Shown here in pieces: positions 52,991 to 64,000 of a stretch of 64,000 nt of DNA. This DNA is from Pratylenchus scribneri (taxonomy: Eukaryota > Nematoda > Chromadorea > Rhabditida > Pratylenchidae). Under the pieces are notes generated by a model. The model saw only the letters and a list, made by a program, of their open reading frames with translations. It had not been told where the DNA came from and did not search any database. The stretch's first letter is position 1. Each line of letters opens with the position of its first letter. The stretch spans positions 2,965,001-3,029,000 of the forward strand of contig JAQSEB010000033.1 of NCBI GenBank assembly GCA_030063045.1, read 5' to 3'. The position numbers were made by a program, and so were the translations under genes.

Positions 52991-55900
52991 CAAAGACACT
53001 ACTTCTCCCCGCCCCAATTACATTTTTGCCCCCCCCCCTTCCACAGTAAAAATGCCGATAAATGATCGACCCTTGGCCCAGTTTGTTCACAAATCCTTAT
53101 TTGGAATATCTTTTTTAGATGGAATATTCGATCAAAAGAGATGAAATATCCGTTTTAGGATAATTCCTGTTGCTGGAAATAAATTTGGAATGAATGAATG
53201 TTATTCTCGGGAAGTAAATCTGTTCTTTATTATGATGCGAAGATATGGTCATTGGAGTGTGATAAGGCTGGGTGGTTATAATTTGAAGGTAATGGGAGTA
53301 TGGACTGATTAAGATAATTATCTACATATATGGGCGACCCCCTCACCTTATTTTGATTTATTTAAGCTTGAACTAGGAAGGATTTTTCATGTAATTTGGC
53401 CAATTGCCATAGCCAACATTCAATCAGTAAATCAATTGAGTTTAGAGAGAGAGAGATAATTATAATGGAGTAAGTAGGAGGTAGAGAAATAAAATTGTGG
53501 CCCTAAAATTGGCCAATAAGGAAGGAATGTAGGGAAGAATATTTGTTCGGAAACCAGTGGCTGAAAATAAAGCGGCTAGGAGGCTAATGAGAGGAGCGCA
53601 AGCGCATCAGGAGAAAATGCGTAGGAGATAGTTTGAGTGAGATTTGTGATTGGTAGAGGATTTTACAATTTATTCAACAATTATAGAATGTTATGCTAAT
53701 TCCAATTCATATTATCCATAAATTATGGCAATTAATTGACACAAAATGATTCTCTTGATTACTTAAAATTGTTTTGTATTTTTTTAAAAAACCATGAATT
53801 TCAGATGAATAAAGGGAGAGTATATATTGATCGAAAAAGTGAAAGAGAGAGAGAGGAGGGGGTTAGAAAATGGCCATGGCTTTGGAGAAGAAAAGCATTG
53901 GCCAAAAAGGCATCGGCGGCAATTAATCAATACATTTTTTCGCTTCTCTAATTTTGAGCAGGGTGAATGGATTCAATACTTCTACCCCTCCTGACCAAAA
54001 TATGGGATGGATTCAAGATTCCGGGAATTACGACTACCAGGATTTACCCTAATTTACCATTCATTTGAGAGGATCCCCCACCCGTCCCTTTCCTTCTCCC
54101 AAATATAACATCCCCGCCTCTTTGCCATTTCAAACATTAAATGATTTGGCCCTCCCCAACGGGTTTATGTAAAAGCCTTCCACCAGGGACCAAAGCCACT
54201 TCCAAGTTTCAACTCAATCCATGCGCTCGCGGTAGGCCCAGCCGGCAGCCGCCATCCTCTGCCGATCACTTCGGATGCGCAGTTTTCATGCTGGATTTGG
54301 CCGCCCCTTGCTGCTGCCTTCCCCTCGATTTCCTCCCACCCTCCTCTTCATCCAAAAATATTTTCCACCATTATTTTCACCCCTTCCACGGAATGGTTCG
54401 ATTAGTTGCATGGTCATTTAGGGGCGAAAAATGATTTTTATATCATTAAATTGAGCAAAAAATTCTTTTATAATCCCATAAAAGTCAATTAATAAATACA
54501 TATATATAGATATTTTAATATCCAACTTCAAATTTGTCAACATTTTGCCCACTTTTATTCAAAGTATCATAGCTTTCTTTATATAAAATAATTTAAAATG
54601 ATTTTCATAATATTCGATAAATAATGCTTTCCCCTATGAAACCCTTATTAAAAGCATTCGAAACGATCTAGTTTTAGGATCAGTTATATAAAGCAAATAT
54701 TGGTCCTAAACGTCGCGTACCCCGTTTTTTGCTAAACCCCCAATGGCCTTCACTCATTCGCCAGTGGTTCATTTTTTAGGCCAATTTTTGGAAATGGCCT
54801 TCCTGCGCGCTACTCTCTAAAGTGCTCTCTTCAATCGATCTTAAAGTCCCATTCCCATTTGCCGGACAATCAATCAAATCCCGGGGTTTTCCCATACTCC
54901 TTTATTTTATTCAGAAGATCAAATAATTAGGCTCAAGATTTGCTTCCCTCCCTTCATTTGTCCCTTTTTTCATTTATTCCTTTTTTCTTTTCCATATTTT
55001 AGCCTTGCTTGCCCCCAGCAGTTGCCAATTTGCCTTGGGCCTTCAAAATGCCACTTCCGCCAAAACTCGCCCTGCTGCTGTCCTCGGGCGGTATGAGTGT
55101 CGGTGGGGTACTGTAAGAAAATTATGTGATTGGAGAGCATAACTCCTGCTTACTCCTCTCATTGAGGTCCCAAACCTTACTGCTGCTGGACTCTTTCCCC
55201 TTCTATGGTCATCCCTTCCCTTCCATTCGACTAAATCGTCTTCTGCTGGAAGAGTCTTTTCTATTTCCTCCCCAATTCAATTGTGCTCCGCCAATATAAC
55301 ACTTCCAATTCCAACATTGGCTGATCTGCCCCTCCCAAAGGGTTTATTTGAAAAATCCCTTCCCCGAGGCCGGGTCCAATGTTCAATCCATTCACCTGCA
55401 CTTGGGATATGCGCAGCATTTCCTGCTGGGATTTTGGCCAATGCCAGCTGCTGTTTTCCCCTCGATTTCCTCTTTCATCCCCACATATATTCCACTATTA
55501 TTTTCACTTTTCCACCATTTCCATATTTTCCATTCTATTCCAATAAAGTCCATATAAATTTATTTATTTTGATAAATTGAATGTGGAATTAAATTAAGTT
55601 GGTTATCCTAGGCGAATCGGATTTTCTCGGCCATTCTTCGAACCTCAACCATTGTTCCACCACGGGCCATTTTGCTGCCCATCTTTTCGTTTTGGACCAA
55701 ATCGGCATTCATGCCAATCATCCCCCAACAGGCAATTTCCCACTTTCCTAATTTTCTTATCAGTCAGTCCCCTTTTCCATGTTATATTTTTCCCTTTCCA
55801 CTGAGTGCGACAATCTCCTCCAAATCCAAATGATTGGGTGGAGCTCCATAAACCACCAATCGGTTATATCTTATATGTAAATATTGATAGAAAAAAGAAA

Positions 55901-56205
55901 GGGAGGGGAGAGGGGTTGGAGAATGGTCGTGGCTTTACAAATAAAAAAAGAATTGGCCAAAAAATGGCTTTCAAAAATTGCAGCACCGGAGGATAGGATA
56001 TAAGCAAAGGGAATTAAGGCAATCGCTCCCATAAAAGACACAAAACCAATCATTTCATTTTTTCTCTTTTTACCCAAAATTACAAAATTATTATTAGAAA
56101 AATTATCATCAATTTAAAATTAATATAAATTCTTGACTATCCATTCAATATTGTCTACCAGTATTTTTATTAAACAGAATTCCCAACTCGCAATACACAC
56201 AAAAA
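52991..56205. other. gene-poor stretch with two diverged duplicated blocks
   Basis: No gene is supported. Block A (53815-53935, with GAGAGAGGAGGGGGTTAGAA and ATTGGCCAAAAA) resembles 55870-55970. Block B (54130-54430, with CCTCCCCAACGGGTTTATG and CCCCTCGATTTCCTC) resembles 55295-55520. All copies are in the same orientation but the order of blocks differs. A possible isolated exon with a TTTTAG acceptor lies at about 54999-55112, but it cannot be joined to anything. A C10 tract is at 53028-53038. Confidence 0.4.
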
Positions 56206-59064
56206 ATGATTCAAAAATTATTCCCACTTTTATTACTATTCAATTTGTTGCCGATGTATTTGAATGCAAAAAATATATTTGGCGCCCTATTCAAGAAAAG
56301 ATCGACTGAAGATTTAAAATTTGACGGCACCCCAGTGAGGGAAGAACAATTCAAAAAGTTGGTCGGAGAAATTGCCCATGCATTATGGATAGAAAGAAAA
56401 TGCACCAACGGCAAAATTATTGACAATCCATTTAATTTGTCAAGGGAAGGAATTTCTCTTAATTTAGAATGTATTTTGAAAGTAGATGATTGCCTTGATT
56501 ATGAAAAATACAACATCATTACCAATTTGATAGAATCAATGTTGGCAAACAAAAAAAGCAAACCAACAAAAGAGAAAAATAGATGGCAACGTTCTTTAAA
56601 ATTACTAATAAAAGAAAAAATGATCAAAAGTGTTTTGCGCGGTGTTGATATTGGTATTAAAAAAAGCCTTGAAATTGCCGATAAAAGTAAATTTTCTGTT
56701 ATCTTTATTAACCAGCAGAGGAGTATTTAGGGGTATTTCATTAAAATCCATTTTTGAAATAAATTAAGTAATAATTTATTCTATATTTCGTTGCAGTTCG
56801 TGAAGAAGTTTTGGAAAAAATATTCGAAAAATGCTTCGGAAGTGACATATTCCAAATTGATAATGATAATTTGGACATTACCCAAATTGAATTGAATAAA
56901 TTGAAGAAATTGAATTGCGCAACAAAATGTATCCAATTTATTTATGGTTTTTAAAATTTAATATAATATATGCATGAATATACTAGATGCTAGCCTACTC
57001 AATTTTGGAAGTCTTGGATCCTAGTAAACCCAGATATCGATTAAGCATGTGTTCGAATTTAATCTATAAAAGTTCAATGAATTTAGTAAATTAAAATCGG
57101 TTCGGTTTTAAACAAAAATTTATCTTTCAAAACAGGTTCATTTCCAAATCTATCAAATTTCTTAAATATTCAATTTTTTTTTTGTAAGAAAAAATATTGG
57201 CTTACTTTTTTTTGAATATTTTAAAAAATATTTTCACTTTAATTTTAAAGATATTTTAATTTAAAGTTGAATTAAAATGGCTACCAAAAATGAATGCTGC
57301 TAATTTACTTTCGAATTTGCCAAGGAGAGAAGGAGAAGACCATAAATTTATTCCAATTCTGAATGAAAAATTATATCAAAAAATGTCAGAATGGAAAAAA
57401 GAAAATTCACGTTTTAAAGAAATTGTAAAAAATTTGGTAGAAAAAATCATTTCCTCAACGGCAATTCCTAATAATGTGAAGAAAAAATTTTTTCAAAATA
57501 AACAATGCACAATTGAAAATGGCTATAATCTGAATTTGGATGCATTCAAATCATCCAATAATGAGAGAGTAAAAGTAAATTAATTAAAATTTATATGTAA
57601 TAATAATAATAGTTTTTACAAATCTTTCTTTTATTCCTTTTAATTTTAAAGCCTCATTTCCTTAATTACTAAATATAAGTTGAAGAAACAAATTTATTTA
57701 GCAATTAAAAGTAGCAATTAATAAAATTTATGGGAAATGGGGAAGGAACAAGCCTAGACTCTGATGAGTCCCCGGCCGAACCCGTGGATCAGAGAGGGAG
57801 TAAGAAGCTGGGACAAAATAAGATTGAAACAAAAATGCCATCCAAAATCTGGACGGGAATGACCATTACCGTCTTGGGAGGCGGTGCCAAAATATCGAAA
57901 AGGGAAAAGAATTGAAATGGATAGTCGGCCATGGAAAATGAATGCCCTGGGCATAAAAATCGAGGAGTTGATTCATAACTCTTTCTTATAAATAAGATAT
58001 ATAAAATCATAAAATTTAATTTATAAAAAATGTTTTATTAAATTTATTTGAATATTTTTTTTAAATTTAACAATTAATATTATTTAAATTAACAAATTAA
58101 TTTTTATTTTTTAAAAAGGAATTAAAAAAGCAAATTAATTTGGAATGGTTTTGGCCAAAAACAAATATATGTTTATATAATGAAGGATATAATAGTTATA
58201 ATTATGTGCCCATAGAGGATGGAGAAATGGGAAGAAAGATTGAAAATTTGCTAGAAGAAATATTCAAAAAGGAAAAAAAATTGCAAGAAGAAAAATTCGA
58301 AAATGAATATTTGAATTATTATATAAAATTAGTGGAAGAACTGGCCAAAACCTATTTAGATAACAGAGTAGGATGTGAAAAGTTGAGCCCATTTGAATGG
58401 AAAAATAAGAAGGAGATTAATTTGAATATGAAAAGATTGATCAGTTCGTTTAGCCCAATTTGGAAAACTTATGAATATTATGAATTGGAGAGAAACATCA
58501 AAAAATTGGAAGTTCGTTTTTCCATTTATATTTTTCGTAATTAAATAGATTGAAAATTAAATTTTGTATCTACAACAAATAAAATTTCATTTCTGCCAAA
58601 AAGTCGATCAAATGAATTTAAATTTAATATTTCTTTGGAGAATTTTAATCACTAAATAGATTAAAAACCATATTTTCATTCGTTGAATATGAATTTATTT
58701 ATTAATTATATTTTAATGGAATTTTTATTTTAAGCATTTTGAAATGATGGATTATAAGGATTATAACAACAAATTTATTGAAGATATTGATATCCATTTT
58801 AATCGTAACAAAAACGAAAACAACGAATCGATCGTCAAAATATCTCCCACCAGTGATGTATACGAAAATTTCAAGGAAATTTGCCACGATTGTTGGCATT
58901 CTTTTCTTAAAGGAACGGTCAAATGTTTTCTTAATACTGCGGAATGCATAAATGAAAATTCATTGAATCCATTCAAATACAATCAAAAAATTCCGCCAAA
59001 AATTGTCACTTCAATGGAAATGCTTTTGAAAGTGAAAAAAAAATATATAAATATAAGAAAATGA
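56206..59064 (+). CDS. secreted repeat protein of unknown function, 5 exons, 545 aa
   Basis: Exons 56206-56686, 56797-56928, 57267-57568, 58119-58511, 58735-59064. Phases agree and the sum is 1638 nt. A clear signal peptide (KLFPLLLLFNLLPMYLNA) starts the protein. The mature part contains about four copies of a module: an amphipathic helix (FKKLVGEIAHAL; FKEIVKNLVEKI; YIKLVEELAKTY; FKEICHDCWHSF), then a Cys, then an N/SPF-type turn (DNPFNL, LSPFEW, LNPFKY) and I..N....L. The second copy lacks the PF. The family is not recognised; it may be a lineage-specific secreted protein. Donors of exons 2 (GTATCC) and 4 (GTTCGT) are atypical, so the model needs transcript support. Intron 3 is unusually long and holds foreign-looking DNA. 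Confidence 0.6.
57724..57970. repeat. GC-richer insertion-like block in intron 3
   Basis: About 245 bp, markedly richer in G+C than the flanks, inside the long third intron of the secreted repeat gene. It contains CTGATGAGTCCCCGGCCGAA and CTTGGGAGGCGGTGCC. No termini or duplication are found. Probably a piece of a dispersed element. Confidence 0.35.
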
Positions 59065-59214
59065 GATTTTAATCAAAAATTTTAAAATTTTAATCATAAA
59101 AAATTCAAATTAAAATTCAAAATTTTATTTTTTTAAATTCATTATTTTATTTGCGAAAAAATTTTAGAATGATTGAAATGAGGCAAAATTTTCTAAAAGA
59201 ATTATCCTAAAATT

Positions 59215-59601
59215 TTAAGCAAAATGAGCAATGTTGGCGGAATATTCATGAAGCAATATTTCATATGAAATTTGAAGTGTTGCATCCGCAAATTCCCCTT
59301 TTTGATGAATGACTTTCCCACACTTTACAATTTTAATGGATTTCCTTTTCCCCTTTTTTGAGATCTTCCCCCCAGCCATCTTGCATTCATTCCATAACTT
59401 TGCCCACTTTTTGCCTTCTGACTTTGAATTATTAATAATTGCCTTTTTTGCCTTCAATTGCGGAAAATAAAGTTGTGAAACCGGACTATTGTATTTGACT
59501 TTGGGAAGAGTAAATTTGGGGAATTCGAGTCTATTTTGGCGTTCATAGGGAACGCTACAGCTCAACCGTGGACTTCGACCTTTGGCCTCTTTTTCGCCCA
59601 A
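59215..59601 (-). CDS. possible terminal exon, unknown protein, up to 128 aa
   Basis: An open minus-strand frame ending at 59215. It has basic, Lys-rich, ordered-looking sequence (PKVKYNSPVSQLYFPQLKAK, KWAKLWNECKMAGGK, LLHEYSANIAHFA). It may be the last exon of a gene whose upstream part lies beyond the BEL/Pao element. The first 20-odd codons may belong to the retroelement flank. No homology is recognised. Confidence 0.3.
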   Translation of the reverse strand: MGEKEAKGRSPRLSCSVPYERQNRLEFPKFTLPKVKYNSPVSQLYFPQLKAKKAIINNSKSEGKKWAKLWNECKMAGGKISKKGKRKSIKIVKCGKVIHQKGEFADATLQISYEILLHEYSANIAHFA

Positions 59602-59776
59602 TTTATTGCCTTTTTTCCCTCCACCTTATTCCCAATTTTTGCCACTTGTTTGCCTAGATTATTTTCTCATTTGACCTTGCCCCTCATTTGCATATTTTTG
59701 GCCCATTTACCTTCCTCCATTCTATTTACTATTTTTTCCTGCCCATTTGAGCCATATCATTTGACTTTCCCCAAAA

Positions 59777-62700
59777 ATGTCAGCACAATTTCGTAGACAA
59801 ATTGAACTTATATTGCCCGAAGCCATCGAATTACTTAATGCCGAAACTAAAAAGACCTTCCCTGTCCCACCTCGTCCCGTAGGCCAATCCGATTTTGATT
59901 ATTTCTCTACTGTTAAACAAAAATTGTCCGAACTTGACCATCATCTCACTGACTGCATTGAAATCCTTACCGACCTAAATTCGGCGCACGAAAAATGGAC
60001 AAGTCTTCGCAACAACATGACCGGGGCTGAGCGAAATGTGGACAATGAGGCCTACACAACATTTATTGCTGCCCATCCCTATCAAGACATTTTGGCCAGC
60101 TTGAAAACTTATGTTCGGACCCTTCGCAGTGAAAAGAGAAATTTGGCCATCCTTTTGCCCGATGCTAATCAAAATGCCCCCGGCAATGCCGGACAAGCCT
60201 CAACTCCCCAAAATTTTGCCCATTTGCCCAAATTACCACTACCCACATTTTCTGGAAAAATTTCTGAATTCCCTGGATTTTTGGCTCTTTTCAATGCAAC
60301 TGTAGGAGATACCGATAATGTTCCCCTTTCCATTAAATTGTCATATTTGAAAACTTGCCTTAAAAATGAGCCCCTTTCCTTGATTGATGCATTACCTTTA
60401 ATTGACGATTCCTACCACCAAGCCATTGACCTTTTGAATGCCAAATATAATAACCCAGTTGAAATTTCGCGTTCTTTGCATAAATCCATCAAACAAATGC
60501 CCCGAATTCGTGGTGGGGAGAATTTCTGCACTGATTTGACAACATTAATTGACACCATTGAATCATTTTGCGTCCAATTTGAACAACAAGGCGAGGATCC
60601 TGACTCATTGCCCATCATCATGGAAATTGAAAGCAAATTGCCTGCCTTCATGCTCGAGGAAATTTACCGAATCAGGGACGCTTCTGGCTTTTGGAATTTG
60701 AACAACTTAAAATCAGCCATGAAGACAATTTTGAAGCGAAAACAGGACATCAGTGCACTTCACCCCTTCAAGCCAAAATCAACCCAACAACAGCAGCAAA
60801 ATTCAGGCCATCAACGACACTCATTCGCCCCTCATAATCAACAACAACCGCTTAATTCTTCATTAACATTTGCAACCAAAATAACAATTCTGCCAAAAAA
60901 TTCAATTCCCAATCAACGCCAAAGGAAAATTCCAAAGCTACCCTGTCGTTTTTGCAATGATCCTGGCCATTTCTCAACGCATTGCCCTCAATATGCTGAT
61001 CATAATGCCCGGATGGCCCGTTTGCGTGAATTGAAAATTTGTTTTAAATGCTTCGGTGATGGCCACTTTGCGAACAACTGCCCTAAACCAATGACATGCT
61101 CCAACTGCCAAGGCAACCATCCACGCCCTCTTTGTAAGTCCAAGGGTGCCCAATCGACAAATTCAGCCCGACAAAATCCTGCTGGCACATTTCGCTCCAC
61201 GAACTACACCAATGCCGATTCGAACCATCAACCTGCATGGTCACCAGCCACTGCTTCTAATGCCATTCCAATTGGGTGCCCTTCTCAAAATGATGCTTCC
61301 AATGCTTCTGGCCAAATCCAATTTGTTCCAACAATGAATTTCGCTCCACCGCCAAACAATGTGCAACAACAAACGCCCAATCAACAGGATAATGGTACGG
61401 TTCTGGCCAGTGCCCCGGCTCTTCCTCAGCCCAATTTGAGGCAGACTAATCAGGTTTCGAGCGAAATGAAAAATGTGGGTTACCCTTCCTCCCTCCCAAT
61501 TCTTCTAAAAGCTATTAAATGTTATGTCTTTAATCCATCAAACCCATCCATTTCCACCCAATGCCTTATTCTTTTGGATGATTGTAGCACCCACTCATAT
61601 ATGTTAGCCTCTTTAGCCCGCCAACTCCAATTACCCTTGAAAGTTCCTGCCATTTCACATATTAATGTCTTCAATACCCCGAATAGTAAGGAATCCCATG
61701 GCTTTAATACCGAATTTGGCCTTCGCCTTCTTGACGGCCGTTCTTTGATTGTTAATGCCTCCACTGTAGATTTCTTAACCTGTCCCACTCCTTATGTACC
61801 TTTAGACCCCCACAGCCTCCAAATTGATTTTGTACCCATACATTCGATTGACACCCCAAGCATTTTAATTGGAAGTGACCATTATTATGACTTAGAAATC
61901 TTCCCCCTGAGAAAATTGCCTTGTGGATATCACCTCATTTCCACCCTTTTGGGCCCATTAGTGGCCGGTAAAGCCTTTTGTTCTCCTCCTGCCCAAATCA
62001 CAAATTATTCCCAAACGCTTTTTGTTACCAATTATTCAAATTTTACTGATTCTGTCCAATATTCCTTTCCTGAAAATACCCAAATTGGCCAACTTTTTTC
62101 TCTCGAAAATATTGGAATTACGGAGCCAACCAGTGAACAATGCCCAATCAATGAAGTTCGCCAAAAATTTGCTGACACAATCAAAATGGTGGATGGCCGT
62201 TACCAGGTGGATTTGCCCTTCCGCTTCCCCCCTTCTACAATGAACTTGCCATCAAACTATGGCCTTTGTTTTGGGCGGCTCAAGTCTGTAGTCAATTCTC
62301 TGTCCAAAAATCCCACCCATCTTTCTCGTTACCATGACATTATCCAGGATCAATTAAAAAATAATATTATCGAAATTGTTGAGAATCCCCATCATTTTTC
62401 TGCCCCATTACATTATTTGGCACATCACGCAGTAATCAATGAAGAAAAGGACAAAATGCGAATCGTGTACGATGGAAGCGCACATCTTCCAAATCTTCCG
62501 TCATTGAATGACCAAATTGACCCGGGCCCACCCCTCATTAAAAATTCTATTGGTTTATTATTACGCTTTCGCCTCCCCAAAATAGTAATTATTTCCGATA
62601 TTGCCAAGGCCTTTTTGCAGGTCTCAGTTAATCCCATTCACCGTGACTGTACTAGGTTTCTTTGGCTCAAATCTATCGCCCCTCCCAATGTTTTGGCCCA

Positions 62701-64000
62701 AAATATTCAGACATTTCGATTTACTCGCGTTTCATTTGGCCTAACATGTTCTCCTTATCTTTTAGCCGATACCATTTCCTATCATTTATCAAAATATGAT
62801 TCGCCTCTTTCCCATGAAATTGCCAATAATATTTATGTTGACAATATTCTATTGTCCGCTTCCTCCCTTTCTGAAGCCCAATCCAAATGTGATGAATGTA
62901 TTGACATATTTTCTGCCGCCAACATGCCACTCCGTGAATTTGCCAGTAATTTCCCTGAAGCCATTTCACACCTTCCTAATGATTTTCGCCTCAATTCTTC
63001 TCAACTCAAATTCCTTGGCATTAAATGGAATACAGTAAATGATGAAATGTCCATTACTATCGTACCCCCTCAAATTTCTCCACTCACAAAAAGGAATGTA
63101 TTTTCGTATTTTGCATCAATATTTGACCCCTTAGGCTATTTATCACCATTACTTCTGCCCATTAAATTATTCCTTCAAAGTTTATGGTCCATCTCTCCAT
63201 CTCTTTCTTGGGACGATGAATTGCCTGATGATTTACCTACAAAATGGCTTTCCATTTTCAAAGAATGGACAAATTTTTCTGTAATTTTTCCTCGCCCAAT
63301 TTCATCCTTACCTTTTGATAACCGTTCCTTTCAACTTCATGCTTTTTCTGACGCATCCCTCCCGGCATTTGCCATGGCCATTTATTTACGCGTTGAATGT
63401 GAAAATTCCTTTTCTTCCACCCTCATATTTGCCAAAACCAAAGTCAAACCCAAACTTTATAATTCCAATTCGCCTTTAACTATACCCCGCCTTGAATTAC
63501 TTGGTGCCCTAATAGCTTGCCGTGCCTTAAAATTTATTCAATTTGAACTGTCTTCTTCAATCAAAATTGACCCAAATATTTATATTTGGACTGATTCCTC
63601 CATTGTATTAAATTGGCTCAACTCCTCATCACCAATCAAGGAAATTTTTGTGGCAAATCGAATTAAAGAAATTCGTCAAACAGAAAATTTAATCGTCAAT
63701 CATATTGTAGGCTCAATGAACCCTGCAGACCTGCCAACCCGTGGCATCTCTTCTCCAATTTTGCTCCAAAATTCAAAACTGTGGTGGCATGGTCCGGATT
63801 GGCTTTCCACTTCCCAAACTCATTGGCCAATCAATTCTCAAATTAAATCCTTTTCATCAAATGAATTTAAATCTGGTCGACCTTCCAATCCATCCCTTGA
63901 CCAAAACCCTCTGTTTACATTCAATATTCAACAATCCACTCAAATTGTAATCATTGACCCAGCCAAATTCTCTAGACTCCCTCGGCTTATTGGCACTACT
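59777..64000 (+). CDS. BEL/Pao retrotransposon gag-pol polyprotein (5' 1408 codons, runs off window)
   Basis: One uninterrupted frame from ATG 59777 to the window end. In order: a Gag region (about 1-370, with LPKLPLPTFSGKISEFPGFL); two CCHC knuckles (C390-C403, C422-C435) and a CX2CX3HX4C (C441-C453); an aspartic-protease-like region (LLDDCSTHSYM, D601-D602); reverse transcriptase with D941 (SDIAKAFLQVSV) and YVDN (D1022); and RNase H (D1192 in FSDAS, E1240 in RLELLG, D1273 in WTDSS), followed by NPADLPTRG, a BEL hallmark. The integrase would follow outside the window. Neither LTR can be delimited, because the 3' end is missing and nothing upstream of 59777 has a partner to compare. The lack of stops suggests a young element. 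Confidence 0.92.
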   Translation, partial: MSAQFRRQIELILPEAIELLNAETKKTFPVPPRPVGQSDFDYFSTVKQKLSELDHHLTDCIEILTDLNSAHEKWTSLRNNMTGAERNVDNEAYTTFIAAHPYQDILASLKTYVRTLRSEKRNLAILLPDANQNAPGNAGQASTPQNFAHLPKLPLPTFSGKISEFPGFLALFNATVGDTDNVPLSIKLSYLKTCLKNEPLSLIDALPLIDDSYHQAIDLLNAKYNNPVEISRSLHKSIKQMPRIRGGENFCTDLTTLIDTIESFCVQFEQQGEDPDSLPIIMEIESKLPAFMLEEIYRIRDASGFWNLNNLKSAMKTILKRKQDISALHPFKPKSTQQQQQNSGHQRHSFAPHNQQQPLNSSLTFATKITILPKNSIPNQRQRKIPKLPCRFCNDPGHFSTHCPQYADHNARMARLRELKICFKCFGDGHFANNCPKPMTCSNCQGNHPRPLCKSKGAQSTNSARQNPAGTFRSTNYTNADSNHQPAWSPATASNAIPIGCPSQNDASNASGQIQFVPTMNFAPPPNNVQQQTPNQQDNGTVLASAPALPQPNLRQTNQVSSEMKNVGYPSSLPILLKAIKCYVFNPSNPSISTQCLILLDDCSTHSYMLASLARQLQLPLKVPAISHINVFNTPNSKESHGFNTEFGLRLLDGRSLIVNASTVDFLTCPTPYVPLDPHSLQIDFVPIHSIDTPSILIGSDHYYDLEIFPLRKLPCGYHLISTLLGPLVAGKAFCSPPAQITNYSQTLFVTNYSNFTDSVQYSFPENTQIGQLFSLENIGITEPTSEQCPINEVRQKFADTIKMVDGRYQVDLPFRFPPSTMNLPSNYGLCFGRLKSVVNSLSKNPTHLSRYHDIIQDQLKNNIIEIVENPHHFSAPLHYLAHHAVINEEKDKMRIVYDGSAHLPNLPSLNDQIDPGPPLIKNSIGLLLRFRLPKIVIISDIAKAFLQVSVNPIHRDCTRFLWLKSIAPPNVLAQNIQTFRFTRVSFGLTCSPYLLADTISYHLSKYDSPLSHEIANNIYVDNILLSASSLSEAQSKCDECIDIFSAANMPLREFASNFPEAISHLPNDFRLNSSQLKFLGIKWNTVNDEMSITIVPPQISPLTKRNVFSYFASIFDPLGYLSPLLLPIKLFLQSLWSISPSLSWDDELPDDLPTKWLSIFKEWTNFSVIFPRPISSLPFDNRSFQLHAFSDASLPAFAMAIYLRVECENSFSSTLIFAKTKVKPKLYNSNSPLTIPRLELLGALIACRALKFIQFELSSSIKIDPNIYIWTDSSIVLNWLNSSSPIKEIFVANRIKEIRQTENLIVNHIVGSMNPADLPTRGISSPILLQNSKLWWHGPDWLSTSQTHWPINSQIKSFSSNEFKSGRPSNPSLDQNPLFTFNIQQSTQIVIIDPAKFSRLPRLIGTT

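Noticed and set aside
57750..57800. Hammerhead-ribozyme-like core (CTGATGAG ... CGAA)
   Set aside because: The CTGATGAG and CGAA boxes are present, but stem II would need a mismatch, position 15.1 is C rather than A, and neither stem I nor stem III with a UH cleavage site can be drawn. Treated as chance.
59545..59776. 5' LTR of the BEL/Pao element
   Set aside because: It should lie near here, but without the 3' LTR no termini, primer-binding site or duplication could be fixed.
1..64000. CRISPR arrays, bacterial operons or attachment sites
   Set aside because: Introns, rDNA layout and eukaryotic transposons show nuclear animal DNA. No array of direct repeats with unique spacers was seen.

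Overview
The window looks like nuclear DNA of a nematode, probably tylenchid-like. The evidence is the 5.8S/18S sequence style, very AT-rich spacers, short introns ending in TTTCAG or TTTTAG, and a BEL/Pao retroelement. No organism name is given, so this placement is inference.

Layout. 1-3533: reverse-strand rDNA (28S 5' part, ITS2, 5.8S, ITS1, complete 18S), then spacer and old repeats to about 6.6 kb. 6627-11639: a nine-exon gene whose C-terminal half resembles nephrocystin-1; one intron carries a hAT-type MITE. 12079-12813 and 43135-43360: two pieces of a serpentine (7TM) receptor exon set, split by a giant Maverick/Polinton.

12814-43128: a 30.3 kb Maverick/Polinton with 267-274 bp terminal inverted repeats and a perfect 6-bp target duplication (TCCAGT). 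It contains an almost identical tandem duplication of about 12.78 kb. The first unit stops inside the integrase and is joined through a 93-bp inverted fragment to a second unit that is complete. Forward strand: a 15-exon protein-primed-type DNA polymerase B and a two-exon small basic protein. Reverse strand: a compact, intron-less, polycistron-like block. In order of transcription it holds an unknown 121-aa protein, two Cys-rich proteins, a packaging ATPase, a small membrane protein, a conserved 294-aa protein, the integrase, the penton-like minor capsid protein, a pVI-like protein, the major capsid protein and an adenovirus-type protease. These are the parts of a virion-forming, self-replicating, integrating element. 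Ahead of the polymerase lie three arrays of stress-type promoter motifs, each ending in a TATA box: heat-shock elements, TGACGTGG (UPR-type) and TGAGTCA (AP-1 type). The last two repeat about every 52 bp, close to five helical turns. This is the most striking feature of the window.

43.4-59.6 kb: gene-poor, repeat-rich accessory DNA. It holds a reverse-strand multi-exon coiled-coil gene hit by two or more MITEs, a two-exon secreted protein of 265 aa, a five-exon secreted protein of 545 aa built from a repeated Cys/NPF module, and several dispersed repeat families. 59777-64000: the uninterrupted 5' 1408 codons of a BEL/Pao gag-pol (gag, zinc knuckles, protease, reverse transcriptase, RNase H) running off the window end.
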